Source of the DNA: Halobacteriovoraceae bacterium
Lineage (GTDB): Bacteria > Bdellovibrionota > Bacteriovoracia > Bacteriovoracales > Bacteriovoracaceae
Assembly (NCBI GenBank): GCA_002713145.1
Contig: PAVS01000001.1
Location: forward strand, 311,632 to 375,631
Direction of reading: 5' to 3'
DNA length: 64,000 bases
Shown here: piece after piece, positions 17,892-27,705 of the stretch
Position numbering within the stretch: position 1 is the stretch's first letter
Layout of the letters: every line of letters begins with the position of its first letter
The notes under the pieces: generated by a model
The model's database searches: none
Seen by the model: only the letters and a program-made list of their open reading frames with translations
What the model was told of the DNA's origin: nothing
Program-made: the position numbers and the translations under genes

Positions 17892-18184
17892 TACTGTAGA
17901 AATTTATCATCTAATCGCTTTCTCAAGTTTTGAGAAAACAAGTTAATCGTATTTGCCATTTTATTAGCGTCCATTCTCTTTGCGAGCTCATCCATTAAAA
18001 GAGCACCACGTAGGAGAAACTCTTCTGATAACTCATCTTCATTAACTTTGTTCATAATGTAATTTGCTTCGTATTGTAGCTCTTCTTGCTTCAATTTTGA
18101 CAGGTAACCTTTGATCACGCTTTCCTGGCGCTTCAATTCCTTTAAACGTCTTTGTTTATCCAATGAAATAATTTTCGTACTCAT
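17891..18184 (-). CDS. Small coiled-coil protein
   Basis: A 97-residue protein starting MSTKIISLDKQRRLKELKRQ, with dense Lys/Glu/Leu heptad-like spacing (residues 8-50) that predicts a coiled coil, then a second helical part. An AGGAGAAAGAGAG ribosome site precedes the chosen ATG; a longer form from 18223 would lack one. It is coupled to the 55-residue gene. No known family; the pair may form a small helical complex. Confidence 0.65.
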   Translation of the reverse strand: MSTKIISLDKQRRLKELKRQESVIKGYLSKLKQEELQYEANYIMNKVNEDELSEEFLLRGALLMDELAKRMDANKMANTINLFSQNLRKRLDDKFLQ

Positions 18185-18509
18185 ACTCTCTCTTTCTCCT
18201 AATATACTTTTCGGAATCCTCATGATTCCGTCTCTCTCTCATAAGGAGCAAATAACATGCCAATGGTATTTTAAAAGGAACGCTAAATGCTTCATTGATT
18301 TATAAGAATTCAGACTCAATTCTTCAATAAACCAGGCCGAAATTTACACGCTTTCTTCAGATTTCCTTTAGAACGTGAAATTTTTATAAACGCACAGTGA
18401 TACCAGAAAAATTTGCTGAGGATGAATTGTCACCGACGAAACTTGTCTGGTTTTGATCGACAAAACTCATTTATAGCTACGTAAGTCATTAAATTTATTG
18501 TGATTTTCT
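18185..18509. other. Long intergenic region before clpP
   Basis: The spacer between the small leftward gene and clpP is about 425 bases, the longest in the window. No open frame with a ribosome site was found. It is AT-rich, with the promoter of clpP at its right end and presumably that of the small genes at its left. No CIRCE-type (TTAGCACTC) inverted repeat or clear sigma-32 element was recognised. Confidence 0.5.
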
Positions 18510-18538
18510 TTGTTAAGTTTTAGCATCTTTTATACAAT
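18510..18538 (+). promoter_or_regulatory. Candidate sigma-70 promoter of clpP-clpX
   Basis: TTGTTA (18510-18515), a 17-base spacer and TACAAT (18533-18538), about 70 bases before the clpP start. Both boxes are close to consensus with ideal spacing. Confidence 0.5.
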
Positions 18539-18610
18539 TATCGCTTAAGAAGCTTCGGTAATAAGCCGATATTCTTTTGGTAAACAACTTAATTTAAAAA
18601 GGACTAAGGT

Positions 18611-19237
18611 ATGAGCCAGCCAAAAATGTATATCCCTAACCCTGTAGTTATTGAACAAACGGCAAGGGGAGAGCGGCAATACGATATTTATTCAAGATTA
18701 TTATTAGATAGAATTATTTTTTTAGGTACTGAAGTGAACGATACTGTGTCTAATCTCCTTATCGCTCAAATGCTCTTTTTAGAGCAATCAGATTCAGAAG
18801 CTCCTATTCACTTTTATATAAACTCACCCGGGGGAAGTGTTTATGCAGGTCTAGGGATCTACGATATTATGCAACATATTTCATGTCCGGTTTATACTTA
18901 TTGTGTAGGACTTGCAGCTTCAATGGGATCACTTCTCCTTGCAGCTGGACATAAAGATAATAGATATTCACTGCCTCATTCGAGAATTATGATTCACCAA
19001 CCATTGGGTGGAGCGAGAGGCCAGGCGAGTGATATTGAAATTCAGGCTAAAGAGATCTTAGACCTGAAACAGCAATTAACTCAAATCTATGTAGATCACA
19101 CTTCTGTAGGAAAAAGTTTTGATGAATATGAAAAAGCAATGGATCGAGATCATTATCTGAGCCCAGGTAAAGCTAAAGAGATGGGTCTAATAGACAAAGT
19201 AATTGAGCCTAAAGGAAAGTCGCAAGACAAAGAATAA
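18611..19237 (+). CDS. clpP: ATP-dependent Clp protease proteolytic subunit
   Basis: A 208-residue ClpP of normal length, forming the barrel peptidase that degrades unfolded or tagged proteins fed by ClpX. The catalytic Ser is in AASMGS (S104) and the His in RIMIHQP (H129), with Asp expected further on near the DRDHYLSP helix. The N-terminus [17 protein letters not shown] is typical. Its ribosome site is AAAAGGA. clpX follows after 17 bases, the common clpP-clpX arrangement. Confidence 0.97.
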   Translation: MSQPKMYIPNPVVIEQTARGERQYDIYSRLLLDRIIFLGTEVNDTVSNLLIAQMLFLEQSDSEAPIHFYINSPGGSVYAGLGIYDIMQHISCPVYTYCVGLAASMGSLLLAAGHKDNRYSLPHSRIMIHQPLGGARGQASDIEIQAKEILDLKQQLTQIYVDHTSVGKSFDEYEKAMDRDHYLSPGKAKEMGLIDKVIEPKGKSQDKE

Positions 19238-19254
19238 GAGAGTAAGGAAGAATT

Positions 19255-20568
19255 ATGACAACAAAAAAGCGAACCGAAAATTCAGGAGTTCTCCGTTGTA
19301 CTTTTTGTGGGAAATCACAAAAAGAAGTGAAAAAGCTGATTGCTGGACCTGGAGTGTACATCTGCGACGAATGTATCGAATTATGTAACGATATTATTTT
19401 CGAAGATTCGGTTAAGACAGCCTCAAAGACTGCATTAGATAATGTACCTAAGCCTCATGAAATTAAAGAGCACTTAGATAAATATGTTATTGGGCAAGAG
19501 CGAGCAAAAAAGATTATCTCTGTTGCTGTTCATAATCATTATAAGAGAATTTCTCATCGTCCTGCAGGAAAGGCTGGAGATGAAGTTGAATTGCAAAAGT
19601 CTAATATCCTTCTTGCTGGACCAACTGGTTCGGGAAAAACTTTATTAGCGCAATCACTCGCGAAATACTTAAACGTTCCTTTCGCCATAGCTGATGCAAC
19701 TTCACTGACCGAAGCAGGTTATGTTGGTGAGGATGTTGAGAATATTATTCTTAATCTTCTGACAGCTTGTGATTACGATATTGAGCGTGCGCAACGTGGT
19801 ATCGTCTACATCGATGAAATTGATAAAATCGCAAAAAAATCTGAAAATCCATCTATTACTAGAGACGTTTCAGGTGAAGGTGTTCAGCAAGCTCTTTTAA
19901 AACTTATTGAAGGTACAGTGGCTTCCGTTCCTCCGAAGGGTGGACGAAAACATCCTCAACAAGAGTTCCTACAGGTTGATACGAAGAATATTCTTTTTAT
20001 CGTGGCAGGTGCCTTTGTTGGATTAGATAAAATTATCGAGAAACGTCAGGTTAAAAAGCCAGCTCTTGGTCTTGCTGGTAAGCCAGAAAAAGAAAAGAAA
20101 GATGAGAAAACACCTATCGAAACTTTCGGTGGAATAGAGGCTGAAGATCTTTCTAAGTTTGGACTGATTCCTGAATTCATCGGACGTCTACCAGTAAACG
20201 CTATGCTTGAAGAGTTAGATGAAGAAGCTTTGATTCAAATTCTTAAAGAGCCGAGAAATGCTATAACAAAGCAGTATCAAAAGCTTTTTGAGTTTGATGG
20301 CCTTGAGCTAGAGTTTGAGGAAGATGCACTTCGAGAAGTTGCAAAGCTTGCAATCTCTAAAAAGACAGGTGCTAGGGGCTTGAGATCAATCCTTGAGCAG
20401 ACCATGCTGGATGTAATGTATGAAATTCCTTCTAAAGGAAATATCGTTAAATGTATCGTGACTAAGGATTCTATTCTTGGGAAAGAAAAACCTCGATTAA
20501 TAGAGGGTGAAGACGGTGGAGACGGTGAAAAAAAGAAAGTAGAAGATAGTAGTGTTAATGCTTCATAG
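19255..20568 (+). CDS. clpX: Clp ATPase subunit ClpX
   Basis: A 437-residue AAA+ unfoldase. The N-terminal zinc-binding domain has CTFCGKS and CDECIELC (four Cys, near residues 14-41). The AAA+ core has Walker A GPTGSGKT near 121, Walker B IVYIDEID, and the RGLRSILE sensor region. A charged segment ([11 protein letters not shown] near 280) is an ordinary family insertion. ClpX unfolds substrates and threads them into ClpP. A strong terminator follows. Confidence 0.97.
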   Translation: MTTKKRTENSGVLRCTFCGKSQKEVKKLIAGPGVYICDECIELCNDIIFEDSVKTASKTALDNVPKPHEIKEHLDKYVIGQERAKKIISVAVHNHYKRISHRPAGKAGDEVELQKSNILLAGPTGSGKTLLAQSLAKYLNVPFAIADATSLTEAGYVGEDVENIILNLLTACDYDIERAQRGIVYIDEIDKIAKKSENPSITRDVSGEGVQQALLKLIEGTVASVPPKGGRKHPQQEFLQVDTKNILFIVAGAFVGLDKIIEKRQVKKPALGLAGKPEKEKKDEKTPIETFGGIEAEDLSKFGLIPEFIGRLPVNAMLEELDEEALIQILKEPRNAITKQYQKLFEFDGLELEFEEDALREVAKLAISKKTGARGLRSILEQTMLDVMYEIPSKGNIVKCIVTKDSILGKEKPRLIEGEDGGDGEKKKVEDSSVNAS

Positions 20569-20599
20569 GTACTTGTTTTTAATTTGATAATATACTAGA

Positions 20600-20627
20600 G
20601 GGGCCTTTTCGGGCCCCTTTTTTATTT
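20600..20627 (+). terminator. Intrinsic terminator after clpX
   Basis: GGGGCC, a 6-base loop and GGCCCC, followed at once by a T-rich run (TTTTTTATTT). It lies 32 bases after the clpX stop and separates the operon from lon. Confidence 0.9.
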
Positions 20628-20847
20628 CCTGAGTAATCTAGTTTTGCCTTCTTAAGCCAATCTAAAGCTAAATACGGCCTTCTGGGAAAAATCTTACAAG
20701 GTCTTGCAATTTGACGCTATGTGATTAAACACTTTTCTCTTAGGAAAAATTGTCACTCAAAAGGTATCTTGTGTCGCATTCCAATTCATGGGAAAATAAT
20801 CTTATATCCGTTGTTGTCCTAGCGGGTAGCAAAGCGCAGGAGGTGCT

Positions 20848-23274
20848 ATGTCGGACAAGAAGTCAAACGCCAAGAATTTTCCCCTTCTCCCCTTAAGAGA
20901 CGTCATTATTTTTCCACATATGGTCGTCCCTTTATTTGTTGGGAGAGAAAAATCAATCTCAGCCCTAGAGCGAGCAGCCAAAGCAGGAAACGAACTTTTT
21001 CTCGTGACTCAAAAAGACGCGAGTGTTCTAAACCCTGAAAGAGAAGATGTCTACGACGTAGGAACTGTGGTTAATATTATCCAGATGCTTAGGCTTCCAG
21101 ATAATACTGTAAAAGTCCTGATCGAAGGTAAATACAGAGCGAATATTAAAGAATTCGAATGTAAGCCTGAAGGTTACTTTGCAGATGTTGTTGAAGCGCA
21201 AGATGTGATGGAAAATCCAGTTGCACTTGAAGCGACTGTGAGATCAGTTAAAAATATCTTCGAGCAATACGTGAAACTTAATAAGCGAATTCCACCAGAA
21301 CTTCTGATGAGTATTTCAAGCATTAATGATCCTTCTCGTTTGGCGGATATTATTGTTGCTCACCTCACTATGAAAATTCCTGAGAAGCAAGAGATCCTTG
21401 ATGCGGTTGATGTAGAAAAAAGACTTCAATTACTTCTTGAGAAAATGCAAGGTGAGATTGAAGTTATCAACGTAGAGAAGAAAATTAGATCTCGCGTGAA
21501 AGCTCAGATGGAAAAATCTCAAAAAGAGTATTATCTCAATGAGCAAATGAATGCGATTCAAAAAGAGCTTGGCAATAAAGAAGACGGAAAATCTGAAATT
21601 GGGGAAATGGAAGAACGACTTCGCGCTAAGAATATGCCTCTTGAAGCTAAAGAAAAAGTTGCCAAGGAGATTAAGAAGCTAAAATCGATGTCTCCAATGT
21701 CAGCAGAATCTGCGGTTGTAAGAAATTATATAGATTGGATGCTCAATCTTCCATGGAATGAGTATTCTTCGGATGATAATTCTGTAAAACATGCTAAAGA
21801 TGTTCTCGACCAAGATCATTTTGGACTTGAAGATGTTAAAGATAGAATCCTAGAGTATCTATCTGTGAAGAACCTAGTAGGGGATTCAAATAAAACCTCA
21901 GGAACAATTCTATGCTTAGCTGGTCCTCCAGGTGTTGGTAAGACTTCAATTTGTAAATCACTTGCTACTTCCATGGGACGTGAGTTCGTAAGAATCTCAC
22001 TTGGTGGAGTGAGAGATGAAGCTGAGATCAGAGGTCATAGAAGAACTTATGTTGGTGCGATGCCAGGTAAGATTATTCAGGCCATGAAGAAAGCCAAAAC
22101 TGGTAACCCAGTGATCCTTCTCGATGAAATCGATAAAATGAGTTCCGATTTTAGAGGAGATCCAGCTTCGGCCATGCTTGAAGTGCTAGATCCAGCTCAA
22201 AATAAGAATTTTACGGATCATTATATTGAGTGTGAATACGATCTTTCAAAAGTCATGTTTGTCATGACAGCTAATGATGTGTCTCGAATTCCAGGACCAT
22301 TATTTGATAGAATGGAGATGATTCATATTGCTGGATACACTCCACATGAAAAACTTCAGATTGCAAAAAGATACCTTTTGGATCGTGCTGTGAATTCACA
22401 TGGTTTAGAGGAATATCCAGTTTCAATCGCTGACAAGGTTTTCACTAAAATCATTAGAGGGTATACCAAAGAAGCTGGTGTAAGAAATCTTGAACGTCAG
22501 ATGAATACCATTGCTAGAAAGATTGCTACCGATGTTGTTACCAATGACGTTGAAAAAGGTAAGAAGTACAAGGTTACCGATAAAGCCGTTGAGAAGTATT
22601 TAGGCCCTATGAAGTTTGAAGGCACAAATATTGAAAATGAGCCACAGGTAGGACTTGTTAATGGTCTTGCTTGGACTTCAGTAGGAGGAGAGCTTCTACA
22701 TATTGAAGTGGTGACTGTTCCTGGAAACGGTAAGATTCAAGTGACTGGTAAACTTGGAGACGTTATGCAAGAGTCTGCAAAAGCGGCTTTAAGTTGGGTG
22801 CGTTCTTTAAGTGACAGACTAGGAATTGATCACGAGTGGTACAATAAAAATGATATCCATGTGCATGTACCTGAAGGTGCAACTCCAAAAGATGGACCAA
22901 GTGCAGGGATTACTATGGCAACTGCGCTTGCTTCTGCAATAGCGAATATTCCAGTTAAGCAAAATGTAGCTATGACTGGTGAGATAACGCTGAGAGGAAG
23001 AGTACTTCCAATCGGAGGGCTAAAAGAAAAACTTTTAGCGGCTAAGCAGGCAGGAATCACAACAGTTGTTATCCCTGAAAAGAATGCTAAGGATCTCGTA
23101 AAGGTGCCCGAAGAAATCAAGTCAGGTCTTGAAATCCATCCAACCGCTCATGCAGATGCAGTCTTAAATATTGCACTAGAGCATCAAATGGATAACTTCC
23201 TTCAAGAAAGAGCTTTCACAGTTCTAGACGGGGGAGAGAAAGCTTCCGGACAAGATCAAGCCGTAGCCAATTAG
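20848..23274 (+). CDS. lon: ATP-dependent Lon protease
   Basis: An 808-residue LonA with all three parts: an N-terminal substrate domain ([23 protein letters not shown]), an AAA+ domain with Walker A GPPGVGKT near 359 and Walker [10 protein letters not shown], and a C-terminal protease domain with the catalytic Ser in GPSAGIT (S685) and Lys in LKEKLL (K728). The Ser-Lys spacing equals that in other LonA enzymes. It degrades damaged and regulatory proteins. The start has CAGGAGG just upstream. Upstream spacer of about 220 bases after the clpX terminator should hold its own promoter, but no confident box was recognised. Confidence 0.97.
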   Translation: MSDKKSNAKNFPLLPLRDVIIFPHMVVPLFVGREKSISALERAAKAGNELFLVTQKDASVLNPEREDVYDVGTVVNIIQMLRLPDNTVKVLIEGKYRANIKEFECKPEGYFADVVEAQDVMENPVALEATVRSVKNIFEQYVKLNKRIPPELLMSISSINDPSRLADIIVAHLTMKIPEKQEILDAVDVEKRLQLLLEKMQGEIEVINVEKKIRSRVKAQMEKSQKEYYLNEQMNAIQKELGNKEDGKSEIGEMEERLRAKNMPLEAKEKVAKEIKKLKSMSPMSAESAVVRNYIDWMLNLPWNEYSSDDNSVKHAKDVLDQDHFGLEDVKDRILEYLSVKNLVGDSNKTSGTILCLAGPPGVGKTSICKSLATSMGREFVRISLGGVRDEAEIRGHRRTYVGAMPGKIIQAMKKAKTGNPVILLDEIDKMSSDFRGDPASAMLEVLDPAQNKNFTDHYIECEYDLSKVMFVMTANDVSRIPGPLFDRMEMIHIAGYTPHEKLQIAKRYLLDRAVNSHGLEEYPVSIADKVFTKIIRGYTKEAGVRNLERQMNTIARKIATDVVTNDVEKGKKYKVTDKAVEKYLGPMKFEGTNIENEPQVGLVNGLAWTSVGGELLHIEVVTVPGNGKIQVTGKLGDVMQESAKAALSWVRSLSDRLGIDHEWYNKNDIHVHVPEGATPKDGPSAGITMATALASAIANIPVKQNVAMTGEITLRGRVLPIGGLKEKLLAAKQAGITTVVIPEKNAKDLVKVPEEIKSGLEIHPTAHADAVLNIALEHQMDNFLQERAFTVLDGGEKASGQDQAVAN

Positions 23275-23299
23275 TATAAATTTGAATTTATAGATTCAT

Positions 23300-23330
23300 A
23301 GGCCTTCGCTTAGCGAGGGCCTTTTTTTTA
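23300..23330 (+). terminator. Intrinsic terminator after lon
   Basis: An AGGCC-TTCGC arm, a TTA loop and a GCGAG-GGCCT arm form a stem with one G-T wobble, followed by eight T. It lies 25 bases after the lon stop. Confidence 0.9.
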
Positions 23331-23404
23331 TATTAATGCAATAGGTTGATTTTTGTAATTGACAACTTTAAGGCCTAAGAATATCTTAGGGGTTCTTAAA
23401 AAGT

Positions 23405-23480
23405 GGGCGTTTAGCTCAGCTGGGAGAGCGCTACCCTTACAAGGTAGATGTCGGCGGTTCGATCCCGTCAACGCCCACCA
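23405..23480 (+). tRNA. tRNA-Val (anticodon TAC)
   Basis: A 76-base cloverleaf with encoded CCA. Acceptor GGGCGTT pairs with AACGCCC; the D-arm has TAGCTCAGCTGGGAGAGC; the anticodon arm is CTACC-CTTACAA-GGTAG, reading TAC (Val); the T-arm has GGTTCGATCC. It lies 75 bases after the lon terminator. Confidence 0.97.
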
Positions 23481-23532
23481 CTTTCAACCATCCCAATTAT
23501 TTCGACAGATATCACAGTTTGCGGTGACGCAT

Positions 23533-23641
23533 TCGAGGAGAAAATGTGCGGTGTACATTTTCGACGAAGAACAGGTTTTCCGCATTACGTTGGTCTTTCT
23601 CAGGAGAAGCATGGGAAGATTTGATGAAAAGTTAACCTGTT
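23533..23641 (+). other. Structured spacer after tRNA-Val
   Basis: No convincing gene is seen between tRNA-Val and the Rrf2 gene (23481-23688). Within it are a hairpin with AAAATGT/ACATTTT arms (23541-23547, 23553-23559) flanked by TTCG/CGAA, and an 8-base inverted repeat AACAGGTT/AACCTGTT (23570-23577, 23634-23641). A 10-base copy of the tRNA 3' part, CCCGTCAACG, recurs at 23665-23674. Confidence 0.4.
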
Positions 23642-23688
23642 TAAGAGAGAAGGGCCGCAGATACCCCGTCAACGACAATTCCTTTATA

Positions 23689-24141
23689 TTACCTGAGACT
23701 ATTTTTAGAAATGAACTCATCAATTTTTTCAGCTGTAATCTTTTTAGAAATATCCTCAATCGTGACCTTAGAAAGCCCTTTTCGGAGTAATGGGAGAGCC
23801 TCTTCAAGAAATTCATCCATAACGTCTGCCATCGAGTTCATTATTAAACAATGCTCATCGGGGTCAAGTTTAAGCGGCGAGGGGAGAAGACTTTCATCCA
23901 AAAGATCAAATATTTCTAGGAAACTTATTTTACTAGGATCTCTTAAAACGATCCAACCTCCTCCATGCCCTTTTTCAGAATCAACAATTCCCGCTTTTTT
24001 AAATTCTCCTAAAATTCTTCGGATAATTACAGGGTTGGTTTGCTGGCAAGATCCAAGCTCTTCTGAAGTGACGGGACGGTTCATTTTTATGAGATGAACC
24101 AATGCATGAAGCGCCACTGAGACTTTACTATTTTTTTTCAT
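23689..24141 (-). CDS. Rrf2-family transcriptional regulator
   Basis: A 150-residue Rrf2 winged-helix protein: KVSVALHALVHLIKM, then the recognition part PVTSEELGSCQQTNPVIIRRILGEFKKAGIV and the wing EKGHGGGWIV. Iron-sulfur types (IscR, NsrR) have three conserved Cys near residue 90-105; only one is here (EHC), so it more likely resembles the cluster-free YwnA/CymR-like group. It is divergent from a flavoprotein gene across 66 bases that hold a large inverted repeat, and probably controls both. Confidence 0.88.
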   Translation of the reverse strand: MKKNSKVSVALHALVHLIKMNRPVTSEELGSCQQTNPVIIRRILGEFKKAGIVDSEKGHGGGWIVLRDPSKISFLEIFDLLDESLLPSPLKLDPDEHCLIMNSMADVMDEFLEEALPLLRKGLSKVTIEDISKKITAEKIDEFISKNSLR

Positions 24142-24192
24142 GTAATAATTATAGTTGCTAAATATTAAAAGTCATGTAACTATTATTATTAC
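24142..24192. promoter_or_regulatory. Inverted-repeat operator between Rrf2 gene and flavoprotein gene
   Basis: GTAATAATTATAGTT (24142-24156) and AACTATTATTATTAC (24178-24192) are complementary at 14 of 15 positions, 21 bases apart. The left arm abuts the rrf2 start codon. This suits binding of the dimeric Rrf2 regulator and looping or occlusion of both promoters. Confidence 0.6.
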
Positions 24193-24207
24193 GTAATGGA
24201 GGAGCTT

Positions 24208-25197
24208 TTGAAACTGATTGTCTTATTCACTTTAATGCTGGGATGCCAGCTAAGTTCATCTATAAAAAAAGGAAATATGATCGTGAAAAATAAAAAATAT
24301 GATGTTTTAGTTATTGGTGGGAGTCATGCTGGATTAAGTGCCGCAATGGCCTTGGGGAGGCTAAGACGAAGTACCCTGGTCGTTGATGCTGGGAAACCAA
24401 GGAACCAGGCTTCTGAACATGCTAATAATCTAATCGGAATGGATGGAATCCATCCTGATATTTGGAGAGATAAAGCCCGGGCAGATCTTAAAAAATACAA
24501 AACGATTGAGATAGTTTCTGGAAAAGTTATTGATGTACAAAAAATAGGTGATAGCTTTAAAGCTCAGCTGGAAAATGGCCAAGAAGTTCAAGTCCGAAAA
24601 CTTATTCTTGCTTATGGTATAAAAAATAAACTTCCTGATATTGAGGGAATTTGGGAGCACTGGGGAAAATCAGTTTTTCATTGTCCTTATTGTCATGGAT
24701 TTGAGTTTAGAGACCAGCGTATCGGGATGGTAATAGGTGCTAATTTTGCTGAACATATGGTTCCTATGATGATCAATATTTCAAAAGATCTTGTTCTTTT
24801 CACTGAAGATGCTGATACCTTGTCTAATGAATTTAGAGATAATTTAAAGCGAAATAAAATTAAGCTTATAACAACTAAAATTAGTTCACTCGAGTCAGAA
24901 GAATCAGAGCTTAAATATATTGTACTAGAGAACGGTGAAAAGATTCCTGTTAAGGGAATCATCGTTGGCCCTATTATGCCTCTTGAAATGAATGCTAATT
25001 TTGCTGATGAATTGAACCTTGAAAAAGATGAAATGGGTTTTATCAAAGCTGATATGTTGGGAGAAACAAGTATGCAAGGAGTGTTTGCTGCAGGGGATAT
25101 TATGACTATGCAGCACTCAGTTTTAGGAGCAGCAGCCACAGGACAGATGGCCGGAGCAGGAGTGGTTGGGCAGCTCTCTCAAGAGGAATTTAATTAA
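24208..25197 (+). CDS. Thioredoxin-reductase-like flavoprotein
   Basis: A pyridine nucleotide-disulfide oxidoreductase of the TrxR-like group. It has the FAD loop YDVLVIGGSHAGLSAAMALGR, the redox pair in FHCPYCHGFE (CxxC), and the C-terminal FAD motif GVFAAGDIMT. A central NADPH Rossmann motif (IGMVIGANFAEHM) lacks the usual GxGxxG, so its electron donor is uncertain. The TTG at 24208 has GGAGGAG about 5 bases upstream and gives a lipoprotein-like N-terminus KLIVLFTLMLGCQLSSS; the shorter start is ATG at 24277 behind AAAGGAAAT, which would leave a plain cytoplasmic enzyme. Related proteins are often Rrf2-regulated and associated with redox stress. Confidence 0.8.
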   Translation: MKLIVLFTLMLGCQLSSSIKKGNMIVKNKKYDVLVIGGSHAGLSAAMALGRLRRSTLVVDAGKPRNQASEHANNLIGMDGIHPDIWRDKARADLKKYKTIEIVSGKVIDVQKIGDSFKAQLENGQEVQVRKLILAYGIKNKLPDIEGIWEHWGKSVFHCPYCHGFEFRDQRIGMVIGANFAEHMVPMMINISKDLVLFTEDADTLSNEFRDNLKRNKIKLITTKISSLESEESELKYIVLENGEKIPVKGIIVGPIMPLEMNANFADELNLEKDEMGFIKADMLGETSMQGVFAAGDIMTMQHSVLGAAATGQMAGAGVVGQLSQEEFN

Positions 25198-25240
25198 ATA
25201 GGAAGGTTCACAATATAAAAATTATCTCTCCTGCATCGTA

Positions 25241-25357
25241 ATGAGAACTCCGAGTGAAGATATTTTCTTGAGACTTTATAACGGTTTTCCAAGTATGGGT
25301 CCCAAGTTACTGTCTATTAGGCGAGGTAGAGATCCTATTGAGTTAAAAAATTGGTAG
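25241..25357 (+). pseudogene. Possible gene remnant, 38 codons
   Basis: The spacer after the flavoprotein gene (25198-25454) contains an open frame from ATG 25241 with protein-like composition (MRTPSEDIFLRLYNGFPSMG to PIELKNW). It lacks a ribosome site, and the frame is open back to 25198 without a better start. It could be a truncated remnant or chance. Confidence 0.2.
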
Positions 25358-25454
25358 AAAAGACTGAAAGCATATAATTTTTTCAAAATTAATTTATGAT
25401 TTTTACAAAACCCTTTGAGCTTTAATATCTAGTATAGTTTAATGGATTTAATAA

Positions 25455-25883
25455 ATGGAGACACACTTGAAACATATAATCTTAATGTTTGTTTTGGCTT
25501 TTACATCTCAAGTATTTGCTGAGCAAAACTCGATTCGCAATATCTATACACCTCAAAATCAAATGTATTTTTACAATGATGTCATGAGTTTTAGCTTGGT
25601 TTTTGATCAAGATGTGGTGGTTAGTGGACAGCCTACAATGACATTGAATTTAGATTCTGGAAGAGTCGAGGCTGAGTACTCAAGTGGCTCTGGGACTAAG
25701 ACAATTACTTTAAAGTATCAAATTGAGGCCGGTGATTTTGATCATGATGGAATCAATATTTTAAGCCAGGTAAATACGAGCTGGGGCGATATTAAGTCTT
25801 TAGATGGCTCTAGTGTTGACTTAAACCTCACCCCTGCTCTGAGAAATGTAAATTTAAAAAGCATCCTGGTTAGAGGATACTAA
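25455..25883 (+). CDS. Secreted single Ig-like (SwmB-type) domain protein
   Basis: A 142-residue protein with signal peptide (LKHIILMFVLAFTSQVFA). The mature part is one bacterial Ig-like repeat of the 'calcium-dependent cell adhesion/SwmB' sort: Y-x-x-G-D type opening (YFYNDVMSFSLVFDQDVVVSG), PTMTLNLDSG, YSSGSGTKTITLKYQIEAGDFDHDGI. Such repeats normally occur in long tandem arrays in adhesins; one alone is unusual. It could be a surface or prey-binding factor; function is inferred only. Confidence 0.7.
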   Translation: METHLKHIILMFVLAFTSQVFAEQNSIRNIYTPQNQMYFYNDVMSFSLVFDQDVVVSGQPTMTLNLDSGRVEAEYSSGSGTKTITLKYQIEAGDFDHDGINILSQVNTSWGDIKSLDGSSVDLNLTPALRNVNLKSILVRGY

Positions 25884-25974
25884 GTCTTAAAACAATAAAA
25901 ATTTTACCGACTTAGTTTACTGTTCACCAATCTGTGCCTAATTTAACTCCACCAAGGACGCACAAGGGGAAATA

Positions 25975-27099
25975 ATGAGATTTATTGTTAAAGGTCTACT
26001 CACATTAGGAGTAGTGGGTAGTTTATTGAGTTGTGGAAGTTCGACTTCAGGTACAAGTTCGAAGCGTCCTGATCGAGACAGAGCCGCAGGAAATAGAGCG
26101 GAGTCTTTAGAGAGCTTTTCCGAGAGTGATGTTTACTGTGCGGTTCCGGGAAAAGAATGTCCCAATAATGTTGCTAAACTTACCATGAGATGGAAAGAAG
26201 AGGGAGAGTACAGAATTGGATTTTGCTCTGGAACTCTTGTCGGCCCAGATCTCATTATAACCAATCGTCACTGTATTCCACCAGGGTTTCAAAGAAATGG
26301 AGCCGACTGTAAAGATGCTATTGTTGCCTTATTTCCAAAAACCAAAACAGGGGAGAGAGAAAAACTGGATTGTTTAAATGTGGTTCAAGTTTTTCCTGAT
26401 GAAGCTGACCAACCAGATATGGCCGTAATAAAAGTTGAGAGAACTAAATTTAGAAGAGACCCTCTCACGCTTGTTAAAAACTCTTTAAGTCATGGTGATC
26501 AATTAACCGCTTATACCATGGATCCAGGTTCAGGAGTTTATGGCTCTATTAGAAAAAAGACATGTAAAGTCTCTCAAGATGATATCTATTATTTTAACCA
26601 AGATAGCTTTGCAGGAAATATGGTGATCTCTGGTGATAATTGTAATGTCATTGGTGGAAACTCTGGATCAAGTATTAGAAATGAAAATGGTGAGATCGTA
26701 GGACTTATCCATAGCCGTCTAGATACCTCTACTCTTCGTCAGATTTTCACTTCAATTAGCATTAAAACTGAGTTCCTAGACTATGCTGGGGTGATGGTTA
26801 ATATGGGATGTATGGCCAGTATTTATCAAGCTGCTCCCAAGACATGTGAAATCTATCAACAGACTAAAGAAGGTTTAAAAAACTATCTCGATCAAAAAGT
26901 TATCGATAATGGTGTTATAGGAATAGATGAGAGTACTATAAGTTTCAAAGTAAAAAGTGATCTTGGAGTGGAAATGAAGCAAAGTGAAACAACAGTCAGT
27001 TTCTATTCATTTTTAGACAAGGTTCGTAGAGACTTGACCAAACTTTATTTCGGAGAGCAAAAGCATCTTGTAAATTCAATTGAAGACTTTGAGAATTAA
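25975..27099 (+). CDS. Lipoprotein trypsin-like serine protease
   Basis: A 374-residue protein with lipobox LLSCGSS, so probably membrane-anchored outside the cytoplasm. Residues about 60-280 form an S1 trypsin-like domain with the triad His in TNRHC (H99), Asp in QPDMAVIKVE (D148) and Ser in GGNSGSSI (S230). The Cys next to the His matches the classical disulfide to a preceding Cys (FCSGTLV). The last 90 residues are a C-terminal extension with no match. All catalytic residues are present, so it should be active. Confidence 0.85.
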   Translation: MRFIVKGLLTLGVVGSLLSCGSSTSGTSSKRPDRDRAAGNRAESLESFSESDVYCAVPGKECPNNVAKLTMRWKEEGEYRIGFCSGTLVGPDLIITNRHCIPPGFQRNGADCKDAIVALFPKTKTGEREKLDCLNVVQVFPDEADQPDMAVIKVERTKFRRDPLTLVKNSLSHGDQLTAYTMDPGSGVYGSIRKKTCKVSQDDIYYFNQDSFAGNMVISGDNCNVIGGNSGSSIRNENGEIVGLIHSRLDTSTLRQIFTSISIKTEFLDYAGVMVNMGCMASIYQAAPKTCEIYQQTKEGLKNYLDQKVIDNGVIGIDESTISFKVKSDLGVEMKQSETTVSFYSFLDKVRRDLTKLYFGEQKHLVNSIEDFEN

Positions 27100-27102
27100 G
27101 AA

Positions 27103-27501
27103 TTATTGCGCGAAAGCCCTTTGGCCAAATCTTAAAGGAATACAATTATAAGATGTAACACCCTCTGAGTTATAAACAAAGAGGCTCGTTTCTCCTGATA
27201 GAACCAGATACTGAGTCGTATCGCTAGGATTTACAGCAGTCAGTGAAGCTTCATCAGATTCACCAATAATATAAAGAACTGATTGTTTGTATTCGCCCGA
27301 AGGGTATTTTTCCTTATCCGCAAAATAAGCTTCATGGCTCCAGTCTATTTCAGGTATCTGGGGAAATTCATTTCCAAGCATAAGATATTTTTTGGTTTCA
27401 GGACTTTGAGATTGATGACATTCAAATTGAGGGGAGTGGGTTTCTTGGGCAAATGCGCTAGTAGTCGAGATTAAAACAAGTAAACCAATCAATTTTTTCA
27501 T
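27103..27501 (-). CDS. Small secreted protein
   Basis: A 132-residue protein with signal peptide MKKLIGLLVLISTTSAFAQ. The ATG at 27501 with AGGA upstream is chosen; an in-frame start at 27603 would add 34 residues that break the signal. Two Cys in the mature part (FECHQ and YNCIPLR) may form a disulfide. It ends 4 bases from the convergent protease gene. No family recognised. Confidence 0.7.
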   Translation of the reverse strand: MKKLIGLLVLISTTSAFAQETHSPQFECHQSQSPETKKYLMLGNEFPQIPEIDWSHEAYFADKEKYPSGEYKQSVLYIIGESDEASLTAVNPSDTTQYLVLSGETSLFVYNSEGVTSYNCIPLRFGQRAFAQ

Positions 27502-27705
27502 CAATATTATCCTTTGATTTAACTTATCATTTATTGCGCGATGCGCAATAAGGACAGAGGAATATTGTAATAATTTCAGAGTTTTAAGGTTACGAAAGAC
27601 CAATGATTCTAATCTCTTCTGACTTTATTACTAGGTTTTTACATTTGTTAGGCCTGACCATCGGAAATATTTGATAGACTGTTTTTAGGCTTCATTCAAG
27701 ATAGA

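Noticed and set aside
20631..20847. Heat-shock promoter or CIRCE element for lon
   Set aside because: No TTAGCACTC repeat and no sigma-32 box pair could be matched with proper spacing.
23359..23790. Open frame running through the tRNA-Val gene
   Set aside because: It crosses a full tRNA and has no ribosome site; it is a chance frame.
23484..23816. Leftward frame overlapping the Rrf2 gene
   Set aside because: Most of it is an alternate frame of the Rrf2 gene, with a non-protein-like composition.
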